12,717 nucleotides of DNA from assembly GCA_965178525.1 (NCBI GenBank), contig CBCXVS010000227.1, positions 1-12,717 of the forward strand, read 5' to 3'. The notes under the pieces are model-generated. The model saw nothing but the letters and a program-made list of their open reading frames with translations. It did no database searches and was not told the DNA's origin. Position 1 is the stretch's first letter. Each line of letters opens with the position of its first letter. Shown piece by piece: positions 7,439 through 12,717 of this stretch. The stretch comes from CBCXVS01 sp965178525 (GTDB lineage: Bacteria > Tectomicrobia > Entotheonellia > Entotheonellales > Entotheonellaceae). The position numbers were made by a program, and so were the translations under genes.

Positions 7439-7460
7439 ACTAAAGGATGCACCCTAATCA
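7434..7460 (+). repeat. Right terminal inverted repeat of the IS
   Basis: TTAACT, then AAAGGATGC, then ACCCTAATCA, which is the exact complement of the left tip. Just outside it, 7465-7475 reads GATTAGCGTTG, ten of eleven matches to the left-end sequence GATTAGGGTTG, so the flank may hold a remnant of another end. Confidence 0.55.
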
Positions 7461-7553
7461 CACGGATTAGCGTTGGGATACACCCTCAGGACAAACATGG
7501 TCAGCCTAGCAATCCATAGCCTTCTGCCATGCCGTCCCTTAGAAGGAATCCTC

Positions 7554-8411
7554 ATGATACGTAACATTCCTCCGCCTTTACAGGCATTGTTAGAGACACT
7601 CCAGGGCGCCGTCATCGTGGCACAAGCCTTTTATTTGGAACATCTGGTAGGCGATGCACAGATTATTGCTGCTACTCCGGAGGCTGCACACCTGTATGGC
7701 TTTGAACGTCCCTCGGAACTGGAAGGGCTCTTCACGTCGCAATTAGACCACCCTGACGATTACTTGGCTATTAAGATGTTTACCATCGCTAGAATCCACG
7801 GCTTGGCCCCGGTCCCTCACGAGTATGATGTACGGATCATCCTACCTGATGAGTCCATCCGCTATCTGCGAAAACAGGCCACGCAGATGGAATACGGGAA
7901 CCATAGTTACTGGGTGACAACCTCAGTCCAGATCTCTGCAGATGAACTGCGTCCTCTCCCGGATTACCGCCATCTGCTGTCTGAGGAAGTGGTCCGAAAG
8001 TGGTTCCGACTTATCTCCGTCGCAGAGTTAGAGCAATTGGTTGCTGATTATGTCCCAAAAAAGATTGCCGAAATCTGTCACTCTTTCTTGACTTCAGATG
8101 AAATCCAGGTTAGCAGGGATGAAAACCAGATGCAAAGGCGGGATACGAGAAGGATTCGAGCCGTGCCGGCCGAAACAGTTGCGGAGGTTATCGAGATCGG
8201 GCTCGGACAAACAAGGTTGCTTCCAGACAGCCGCTATATGCACCGCTGCGGTAATTGTGGGTGTACATGGAATAGTAGCAGTTCAGATCCAGCCAAGTAT
8301 CCCCGGTCACGGCGCGATAGCCGAGGAGCGAGTTGCGGTACCGGACGGTGGCGTATGGTAACGCAGAGGGGGCAAGAATGCGCAGAGAGTCAGGCCAATG
8401 AATTACAGTGA
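7554..8411 (+). CDS. PAS-domain protein with degenerate C-terminal zinc ribbon
   Basis: AGAAGGA (7541-7547) six bases before ATG 7554 fixes the start, giving 285 residues. The longer frame back to 7473 starts next to the IS end and is unlikely. Residues about 10-128 look like one PAS sensory fold: IIAATPEAAHLYGFERPSEL, LEG, then HPDD (67-70) and a Tyr/Arg-rich strand pattern ending in YWVTTSVQIS. Residues 130-180 are helical (LSEEVVRKWFRLISVAELEQLV). Residues 231-255 resemble a zinc ribbon of the form CxxCG...W...P..CP.C, here RCGNCGCTWN then KYPRSR: the second Cys pair is Tyr249 and Ser252, so metal binding is doubtful. The last 30 residues are low-complexity and may be a frameshifted tail. 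No kinase or output domain is present. It could be a sensor or scaffold; ligand unknown. Confidence 0.7.
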   Translation: MIRNIPPPLQALLETLQGAVIVAQAFYLEHLVGDAQIIAATPEAAHLYGFERPSELEGLFTSQLDHPDDYLAIKMFTIARIHGLAPVPHEYDVRIILPDESIRYLRKQATQMEYGNHSYWVTTSVQISADELRPLPDYRHLLSEEVVRKWFRLISVAELEQLVADYVPKKIAEICHSFLTSDEIQVSRDENQMQRRDTRRIRAVPAETVAEVIEIGLGQTRLLPDSRYMHRCGNCGCTWNSSSSDPAKYPRSRRDSRGASCGTGRWRMVTQRGQECAESQANELQ

Positions 8412-8471
8412 CTCTCAGCTTGGACTAGCTAAGGAGCAGCATCGCAGGACGGCAGTCTGACCCGCATAATC

Positions 8472-8519
8472 TATCCCGCGTTGTCTCCCGACGCGGTTCC
8501 CCAAAGGTGTGGTGGGATA
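8472..8519. repeat. Nested inverted repeats downstream of the PAS gene
   Basis: TATCCC (8472-8477) pairs with GGGATA (8514-8519). Inside, CCGCGT (8476-8481) pairs with ACGCGG (8491-8496) over a 9-base loop; the two stems overlap by two bases at 8476-8477, so they compete partly. It lies 60 bases after the PAS stop. It may serve as a terminator or as part of the structured stretch that follows. No T run. Confidence 0.35.
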
Positions 8520-8524
8520 ACGCC

Positions 8525-8572
8525 CGAGGGACGTGAGCGTTGACGGCTGGCACCCGAACCTCACGTCCCTCG
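8525..8572. repeat. Perfect 13-bp inverted repeat with 22-base loop
   Basis: CGAGGGACGTGAG (8525-8537) and CTCACGTCCCTCG (8560-8572) are exact complements. As RNA this would be a very stable stem. No T run follows on the plus strand, and I see no ORF that explains it. It could be a terminator, an operator, a mobile-element end or part of a structured leader. Confidence 0.6.
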
Positions 8573-8646
8573 ATACACTTCAACCCTCACAGCGAAAAGA
8601 GCCCGCCGTGGGTCCGGTGAGCATATCACGTCTAGCCCCCTTCGAC

Positions 8647-8705
8647 AAGATGGGTGCCTCTGGAGTTTCCATGTCGTGTGAGGTTCCCGACATTCGCCCC
8701 ATCTT
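8647..8705 (+). ncRNA. Nested stem structure in the leader of the 74-aa gene
   Basis: An outer 8-bp stem, AAGATGGG (8647-8654) with CCCATCTT (8698-8705), encloses an inner 6-bp stem, ATGTCG (8671-8676) with CGACAT (8688-8693), and a small GGA/TCC hairpin (8662-8670). All arms are exact. The region has no convincing ribosome site or coding pattern and sits 22 bases before the hairpin that hides the next start codon. This fits a structured 5' leader; no known riboswitch class is recognised. Confidence 0.4.
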
Positions 8706-8722
8706 ACCGCATGCCTTACACC

Positions 8723-8745
8723 GCTATGGAGGGCGCCTCCATGGC
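8723..8745 (+). promoter_or_regulatory. Hairpin burying the ribosome site and ATG of the 74-aa gene
   Basis: GCTATGGAGG (8723-8732) pairs with CCTCCATGGC (8736-8745) over a GCG loop: ten pairs, one of them G-U. The left arm holds the Shine-Dalgarno GGAGG and the right arm holds the start codon (8741-8743), so translation would be off unless the stem opens. Confidence 0.55.
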
Positions 8746-8965
8746 TGACACACCGCAGACACCCCAACAGCGCCGGGCCCTACTCGTACAGGTGCTGGAA
8801 GCGATGCAACAGGCCTACGCCCAGGAGGGGCGGCAGCTGACCTGGACGGAAACCGAGACGGGCGTGGCGCTGTATTGCGATGGACGGTGGGATTCGACCA
8901 TCTCTGACGCGGAGCTGGCGCTGGCTGGAGTCCTGCTCTGGGGCCGCTTGTGGACCAGGAACTAA
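8741..8965 (+). CDS. Small protein of unknown function (74 aa)
   Basis: GGAGGG (8728-8733) seven bases before ATG 8741 makes this start strong; the same frame is open back to 8654 but has no ribosome site there. The protein begins with a polar segment (MADTPQTPQQRR), then a helix (ALLVQVLEAMQQAYAQEG). A strand-rich part follows, with WTETETGVALYCDGRWD, and it ends in a helix (AELALAGVLLWGRLW). No signal peptide or known domain is recognised. High GC at third positions supports coding. It overlaps the next ORF by 16 bases, suggesting translational coupling, and has the most structured leader in the window. Function unknown. Confidence 0.55.
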   Translation: MADTPQTPQQRRALLVQVLEAMQQAYAQEGRQLTWTETETGVALYCDGRWDSTISDAELALAGVLLWGRLWTRN

Positions 8966-9222
8966 GGCGGCGCGACGGCGGCACCCGCCAGGCGCCTCTA
9001 GCTTTCCTGGCGTACTGGATTGAGGTCCAAGGCGGCATGCGCCCGGGGGTGGAATGCGACGACTATACACGCATCTGGACCGTGTCCCATACGACTAATG
9101 CCGAGACGTTTGCACGGGCCACTCGCGTGGCGCGAGAAGCAGCGGTGGCTTATGTGGATGCGCTGCACGACCTCCCGGAGTTGCCCTGGATCGAGATGAC
9201 CTGCAGGTGGGTCGAGCCCTGA
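8950..9222 (+). CDS. Small protein of unknown function (90 aa)
   Basis: A GTG at 8950 overlaps the end of the 74-aa gene by 16 bases; the ribosome site is a modest GGGG about eight bases upstream, inside the previous gene. A later ATG (9037) would remove 29 residues that look coding (PLAFLAYWIEVQGG). The rest shows an acidic patch (VECDDYTRIW), then a long helix (ETFARATRVAREAAVAYVDAL), and a Trp-rich end (LPWIEMTCRWVEP). No domain is recognised. The overlap, strand and size suggest one transcript with its neighbour, perhaps acting together. Stop TGA. Confidence 0.55.
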   Translation: MDQELRRRDGGTRQAPLAFLAYWIEVQGGMRPGVECDDYTRIWTVSHTTNAETFARATRVAREAAVAYVDALHDLPELPWIEMTCRWVEP

Positions 9223-9240
9223 GCCCCACTTACGTTTGCC

Positions 9241-9357
9241 ATGAATACCCCAGGCGAAGCAGGACTGAGGACTTTGGAAAAGCCCGTGGCGCTCACGACG
9301 TCCCGTGAGGCGCTGCGGCGCTGGGTCCTTTGCCCTGATGACCCGCCCACGGCCTGA
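9241..9357 (+). CDS. Possible 38-aa ORF between the 90-aa gene and the MucR-like gene
   Basis: ATG at 9241, TGA at 9355-9357; it fills the otherwise empty 157-base gap between two genes on the same strand. It encodes a short basic/acidic peptide with TLEKPVALTTSREALRRWVL. Third positions are GC-rich like the neighbours, but no Shine-Dalgarno is visible, so translation would depend on coupling to the stop 19 bases upstream. A chance frame is quite possible. Confidence 0.25.
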   Translation: MNTPGEAGLRTLEKPVALTTSREALRRWVLCPDDPPTA

Positions 9358-9379
9358 GTACTAGGAGAAGGCATATGGC

Positions 9380-9814
9380 ATGCCGCAGTCCCTACTTGAG
9401 ATGACCAAGGACCTGGTGATGGTCCAAATCCAGGCGAGCCACGTATCCCCCGACACTCTGAGTGTCGCGTTGCAGGTCACGTATGACACGCTGCGACAGT
9501 TGCAGGCGATGGAGGAAAGAGGCGCCCGCCTCACGGCCCCGACGCGGTCGACCTCGGCGCCAAGCGCGCTCCTACCGTGGCGGCGGAGCATCACGAAACA
9601 TACGGTGATCTGCCTGGAATGTGGCGCAACGTTCCGACAGCTCTCCTCGCGTCACTTGCGTCGGCATGGGCTCGACGGTCGCGCCTACCGCGCGAAGTAC
9701 GGCATCCCGCACACGCAAGCGCTGGTGGCGCATACGAGTTTGGCGCGGCGCCGGGGAGTGATCCGGCGCAGTCGTCCCTGGGAGCAGACCCGCAGCAGGC
9801 GGCAGCGACCTTAA
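9380..9814 (+). CDS. MucR/Ros-family zinc-finger transcriptional regulator
   Basis: AGGAGAAGG (9363-9371) precedes ATG 9380; the product has 144 residues. Residues about 71-124 carry the Ros/MucR signature: ITKHTVICLECGATFRQL, SSRHLRRHGLDG, RAYRAKYGIP. The single zinc finger is C-x2-C-x10-H-x3-H (Cys78, Cys81, His92, His96). These proteins bind AT-rich DNA, often silencing envelope, polysaccharide or transferred genes. The N-terminal half (MPQSLLEMTKDLVMVQIQ, then VSPDTLSVALQVTYDTL) is the helical part used for oligomerisation in the family. The C-terminal end is very basic and longer than usual, with the usual APxYA-type segment altered to VAHTSLARRRG. It lies downstream of the small unknown ORFs and converges on the outer-membrane barrel gene, sharing its TTAA. 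Its targets are unknown. Confidence 0.85.
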   Translation: MPQSLLEMTKDLVMVQIQASHVSPDTLSVALQVTYDTLRQLQAMEERGARLTAPTRSTSAPSALLPWRRSITKHTVICLECGATFRQLSSRHLRRHGLDGRAYRAKYGIPHTQALVAHTSLARRRGVIRRSRPWEQTRSRRQRP

Positions 9815-10578
9815 AAACGGAGTGAGAGTCCGGCGACGATGAAGCGAGTGAGAAGGTCGACCTCGATGTCGGGGCGACGGATGATCACATTTTCAACGAG
9901 CAGATTGGAGTCATTGATCGTCAGGGCAAAATGCGTGAAGCGATATTCCGCCAGCAGGGCCAGGTGTTTGTGAAACCACCACTGCAGACCGGCCCCAATT
10001 TTGATCCCAACGGTGATTTCCGGGTCGGTGTCACTGATGAGTAACGCTGGGGCAATCGTGAGATAGGGCTGTAGCCGCCCATGGGGAAAGGCCGAGGTCG
10101 TGAGGAAGGGCCGCAGCAGCAGGAGTTCGGGCGCGACGACGGCGGTGTCATCGGCGTCAATCGATGGCAGTCGTACGTCTTGATCCTCACCGGCTGGAAT
10201 CACGAAACGCTCGCCAGCGACACTGATTTCAATGTCCACATTCGACGCGGTACGTACCGTTTGCGAGGGCGCCGCGAGCGGAAAGTAAAAGGCGTCGAGC
10301 CCGAGACCGATATCTAGACCGAGCACTGCGGTGGTATCGAACCAATAGCCAAAGCGTAGTCCACCGGTCAATAGGTCATCAATCTCGACATTTTTGAGTG
10401 TCGCATCGATCGCGGTGACGCTAATGTCCTCGGTCGCGGTCGCTCGCGTGGTGGAAATATCATCATTGTTGACGAAACCGATGGCGCCATACACATCGAT
10501 GAACCATTCGGCCCGGGATGGATCTGCCGAGCAGACCAACTACAGCAGCATGAGCAAAATCGGTCTCAAGCGGATCAT
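9811..10578 (-). CDS. Outer-membrane beta-barrel protein with in-frame TAG in its signal peptide
   Basis: AAGGGGA (10590-10584) precedes ATG 10578, followed by MIRLRPILLMLL, a TAG (10542-10540), then LVCSADPSRA and EWFIDVYGAIGF. Together these read as a signal peptide (Arg-rich start, Leu core, SRA cleavage site) interrupted by one amber codon; the rest stays open for 242 codons. The mature part shows barrel traits: aromatic-flanked alternating strands (GGLRFGYWF, GLDIGLGLDAFYF, IGAGLQWWF, ALLAEYRFTHFAL) and the C-terminal GLSLRF ending in Phe, as recognised by the BAM complex. Without readthrough, translation would need the TTG at 10539 and lose most of the signal peptide. It follows the DUF1461-like gene by 20 bases. 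The stop TAA (9813-9811) overlaps the MucR-like stop. Pore or ligand function is unknown. Confidence 0.75.
10540..10542 (-). other. In-frame TAG inside the signal peptide of the barrel gene
   Basis: Codon 13 of the frame starting at ATG 10578. One base change from TTG (Leu), TGG (Trp) or CAG (Gln). Good ribosome site before it and good signal-peptide sequence on both sides. Confidence 0.7.
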
Positions 10579-10598
10579 ACCTCTCCCCTTATGCGTCA

Positions 10599-11315
10599 TC
10601 ATAACGCGCGGTGAAAAGTCGCTTTGCCAGTTCCCCATGCGGCGGCCCAGAGCAAGACCGCGGCGCCACATACTGAGGCGGTATAGGCCCGAAAAAAATC
10701 AAGGAAGTATTCGACCGGAAAGAGCTGAACGGATGCGGCATAGGGCGGTAGGAGCCAATAGCGCGAATCGAAAACGAGATGATGCATGCGAACGAAATAC
10801 GCCTCAAAGTCCAGTGTGCATAGCCCGCAAAGCGCCACCAAGCCGATGAGAAGCAGCGCGGTGCGCCGCATCACCATGGCCGCGCAGCGCGGGATGCCTT
10901 GCGGAAAACGCCGGGCGCTGCATCCGAGGCCCATAGCCAGACTCAAGATGCTGATCAGCCCCCACCTCAACGCGGTTTCCGTGTTCTGCAACAGGGCTTT
11001 GATGTCCTGATAATGGCGCCGTTCCCGGTAGGAAAACAGGGGATGGGCCATGAGGTGTAGACCATCACGGCGGAAATAGTCCTGCAACTCCTGTACCACC
11101 GTCATCGGAGCCGCACGTGTAAATCGCTGCGCCGTGCCCAGGCGGCGGTGGGCGAGTTGGTGGAAGAGATCACTGAAGACCAGGTAGCGAAAGAGACCTA
11201 GCAAAACGACGAAGGCCAGGCTCGCGGCAAGGCTCCAACTCAGCAGCAGGGTGAGCCCATGCCTCCGTAAAACGCGCTCATTGGCCGTTAGCGCCAGCCC
11301 GGGGCGGTCGCTCAC
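10599..11315 (-). CDS. TIGR01906/DUF1461-family integral membrane protein
   Basis: The preferred start is GTG 11315, with GGAG seven bases upstream, giving 238 residues; the same frame runs back to 11414 but only through sequence belonging to the upstream gene in another frame. Four membrane segments are seen at about residues 21-44, 117-132, 152-168 and 211-229. Between the third and fourth lies MHHLVFDSRYWLLP (about 177-190) and LFPVEYFLDFF (about 198-208), matching the family pattern of a His-x-x-x-Phe motif, Trp, then LFPxxFF. The role of the family is not established. Its stop (TGA 10601-10599) is 20 bases before the barrel gene and its start is 22 bases after the TAA of the upstream gene, so the three form an operon. 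The periplasmic loop after the first segment holds YFRRDG, typical of these proteins. Confidence 0.75.
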   Translation of the reverse strand: MSDRPGLALTANERVLRRHGLTLLLSWSLAASLAFVVLLGLFRYLVFSDLFHQLAHRRLGTAQRFTRAAPMTVVQELQDYFRRDGLHLMAHPLFSYRERRHYQDIKALLQNTETALRWGLISILSLAMGLGCSARRFPQGIPRCAAMVMRRTALLLIGLVALCGLCTLDFEAYFVRMHHLVFDSRYWLLPPYAASVQLFPVEYFLDFFRAYTASVCGAAVLLWAAAWGTGKATFHRAL

Positions 11316-11337
11316 CGCGTATCTCCATGACGCCGCT

Positions 11338-11508
11338 TTATGGGGTCGGACACGTGTTGCCGGCAACACGTGGTGGGACCACCACAAAAGGCGTGGCGAA
11401 CGTCTGCGCATCATTCAGAAACTCCTGTAACCAGGTGGGAAGCGGTACGGCGACCTGCACGCGTTCGAGCGGATCAAAGTTGAAGAGCGATGGGGGGGTA
11501 TTGAGATC
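11338..11508 (-). other. Coding-like continuation after the TAG of the unknown operon gene
   Basis: After TAG 11511-11509 the same frame stays open for 56 codons to TAA at 11340-11338. It reads like protein: LNTPPSLFNFDPLERV, then VAVPLPTWLQEFL, then FATPFVVVPPRV. It ends 22 bases before the next gene start, the usual operon spacing here (20 bases at the next junction). The amber therefore seems to sit inside the gene. Confidence 0.6.
11351..11372. repeat. Perfect 22-bp palindrome
   Basis: CACGTGTTGCC followed by its exact complement GGCAACACGTG. A shorter hairpin, GTGGT/ACCAC (11370-11382), overlaps its right edge. It lies in the last codons of the TAG-interrupted frame and 36 bases upstream of the DUF1461-like GTG. 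It may be an operator or an RNA hairpin setting relative expression in the operon, or codon-driven chance. Confidence 0.55.
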
Positions 11509-12717
11509 CTAGTTGAACGCGTAGAAGGCGCCATCTTCGGAGAGTAGGACGGCGCGCACATTGAAGTAATCCTTGGCCTCGTAGTCCATCTCCTGATACG
11601 TCTTGGCCTCAAAACTGAAGTTGCCCAGATTCTTGGCCTTGCCCGTGACCAAGTTGAGGGTGTTGAAGCGGTCGATGCCATTGGCCACGAGCTGCGTCAT
11701 GAACGTGGCGCGGCACCAGACATACACGGAGACGGCGTTATTGGCTTCCGGTAAGCGCGTCAGGTATTCGGGCGCCATCTCGACCTCGACGCCAGCCGCA
11801 GGCGGCTCGCCATCGCCGAGATCGACATACCAATCCCCGTCCAGGGACTGACTCTGTTTGGATTCCAAGAGACCCTCGAGCCGGCCTGCCCGCGTCTGCG
11901 CGCCACTGCTATCGAACTCAGCCGGCCGCCACCAGATGAGATACACGGTCTGTTTGTGCGAGTCGGTTTCCCGGTTGGGCTCATGGTTCAGCGCAATGGT
12001 GAACACGACCTGCGCCGTTGTCTCATCGACCACAATCATGCGCTGCGCCTGCTGGTTGACAAAATAGAGCCAGCCCCGGTCCGAGCGCCGGTAGACGGTA
12101 CTGAAATCCGTCGTATAGCCTGGGATGACACCCACCGCTTCATCCGTCCCGGTGTGATCGATATGGCGTAACTCGCCACTCTCCCGCACGGTGTAAAACG
12201 CCCGGAATTCCGGGAGAGCCGCGAGCGGCTTGGGCACGATATAGGTCGAGGTGACGGTGACCGCAACTTTTTGCACCTCGCTACTGGTGAGGCCATTGCT
12301 TACCAGGAACTCGAATTCTCGCTGACCGCGGTCCCCGAGGATGGCAAAAGTTTCGACCATGGCGGAGGTAAAACTCTGGTAGTCCAATGCGAGCATGGTG
12401 TCATTGAAGATGTGTTCGCTCGAATTGGATTCTTGCAGGAAAAACTGCGACAGTTCGTGGTCCGGATCATGCCAGGAGATCGGTCTCACAAAAGCCGGGT
12501 CGGCATACTCGGCAAAGGTGATGGCCGGGATGTCAGCACCGACCACCGGCGGCTGGTTTTCAACGGTCTCATCATTGTCCACCCAGCGTTTCAGCGCCCG
12601 GTAGTCCGGGTCCATCTCGTCGAGACAGATCGGGCTGGGATGGCTAACCCGAAGTTCCTCCCGTGATTCGGCGACAACTTGTTGAAATAAAAACTCAAAA
12701 GCCTGAAACGAATTGAC
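11509..12717 (-). CDS. Unknown beta-rich protein, 5' end beyond window, ends at in-frame TAG
   Basis: The frame is open from the right edge for 402 codons to TAG 11511-11509; the 5' end lies outside. An ATG at 12615 is in frame, but the residues before it (SFQAFEFLFQQVVAE, PICLDEMDPDYRALKRWVDN) look coding, so the gene is partial. Visible parts: an isolated Cys followed by a YxxLKRWVD helix, reminiscent of cytochrome-c-like domains but with no CxxCH; then repeated short strands ending in aromatic and Asp residues (AFYTVRESGELRHID, GWLYFVNQQAQRMIVVDE, VRAVLLSEDGAFYAF) that suggest beta-propeller-like blades. YLIWWR and YVWCRATF are Trp-rich strands. No family is recognised. It is the first visible gene of the operon with the DUF1461-like and barrel genes, so an envelope or periplasmic role is inferred. 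Confidence 0.6.
   Translation of the reverse strand, partial: VNSFQAFEFLFQQVVAESREELRVSHPSPICLDEMDPDYRALKRWVDNDETVENQPPVVGADIPAITFAEYADPAFVRPISWHDPDHELSQFFLQESNSSEHIFNDTMLALDYQSFTSAMVETFAILGDRGQREFEFLVSNGLTSSEVQKVAVTVTSTYIVPKPLAALPEFRAFYTVRESGELRHIDHTGTDEAVGVIPGYTTDFSTVYRRSDRGWLYFVNQQAQRMIVVDETTAQVVFTIALNHEPNRETDSHKQTVYLIWWRPAEFDSSGAQTRAGRLEGLLESKQSQSLDGDWYVDLGDGEPPAAGVEVEMAPEYLTRLPEANNAVSVYVWCRATFMTQLVANGIDRFNTLNLVTGKAKNLGNFSFEAKTYQEMDYEAKDYFNVRAVLLSEDGAFYAFN

Larger units (their letters stand above)
6293..7460 (+). mobile_element. IS5-family-like insertion sequence, probably inactive
   Basis: A perfect 10-bp terminal inverted repeat, TGATTAGGGT (6293-6302) and ACCCTAATCA (7451-7460), brackets the transposase and gives a 1168-bp element, normal for IS5-like elements. 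After a short unmatched stretch both ends share AGTTAA (6313-6318; complement at 7434-7439), so the full inverted repeat is about 25 bases and imperfect. The exact tip is uncertain. No identical flanking duplication is obvious: taking the tip at TTAGGGT leaves TGA on the left and TCA on the right, which fit a TNA target pattern but are not copies of each other. The element starts 73 bases after the GNAT hairpin and ends 93 bases before the PAS gene. Confidence 0.65.

Noticed and set aside
8098..8361. Alternative 87-codon frame inside the PAS gene
   Set aside because: The main frame carries the zinc-ribbon-like motif past 8244, so the alternative is probably a shadow; it might still hold the displaced C-terminus.
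8472..8745. Group II intron remnant or known riboswitch
   Set aside because: No domain V-like sequence, no reverse transcriptase and no recognisable conserved core; only the stems themselves are seen.
1..12717. CRISPR array or rRNA genes
   Set aside because: No regularly spaced repeats and no rRNA-like conserved stretches were seen on either strand.

Overview
The window looks like chromosomal DNA of a GC-rich Gram-negative bacterium. It encodes a predicted outer-membrane beta-barrel ending in Phe, a three-domain acyl-activating/acyltransferase enzyme and a MucR/Ros-type regulator. A large-genome secondary-metabolite producer of the Entotheonella (Tectomicrobia) type would fit, but this is impression only; no marker gene is present.

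Layout. (1) 1-276: a C-terminal remnant of an MmgE/PrpD-family protein. (2) 307-2110, minus strand: a small exported protein and an M43 (pappalysin-type) metalloprotease. The upstream region of the protease carries two CRP/FNR-superfamily-type palindromes 23 bp apart. The protease frame is broken by a 5-bp tandem duplication. (3) 2245-5230, minus: a single 962-residue ACP / fatty acyl-AMP ligase-like / PlsC fusion with an extended -10 promoter. (4) 5516-6220, plus: a GNAT-like protein followed by a strong hairpin. (5) 6293-7460: an IS5-family-like insertion sequence whose transposase is frameshifted at an A8 run and lacks the second catalytic Asp. (6) 7554-8411: a PAS-domain protein with a decayed zinc ribbon. 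(7) 8472-9814, plus: about 230 bp of inverted repeats leading into small unknown ORFs (74, 90 and possibly 38 aa), then a MucR/Ros zinc-finger regulator. (8) 9811-12717, minus: a three-gene operon (unknown beta-rich protein, TIGR01906/DUF1461 membrane protein, outer-membrane barrel).

How genes may work together. The fusion enzyme carries the parts to activate a fatty acid, hold it on its own carrier domain and pass it to a glycerophospholipid-type acceptor. The right-hand operon looks like a cell-envelope unit. The middle of the window is an accessory region.

The most notable patterns are these. Two genes of the right-hand operon each carry one in-frame TAG inside otherwise intact coding sequence, and no gene in the window ends in an unambiguous TAG. 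The leader of the 74-aa gene has nested stems, and its last hairpin buries both the Shine-Dalgarno and the ATG. The metalloprotease reading frame is exactly restored by removing one TAAAC copy. Sequence error or gene decay remains the simplest alternative for the broken frames.
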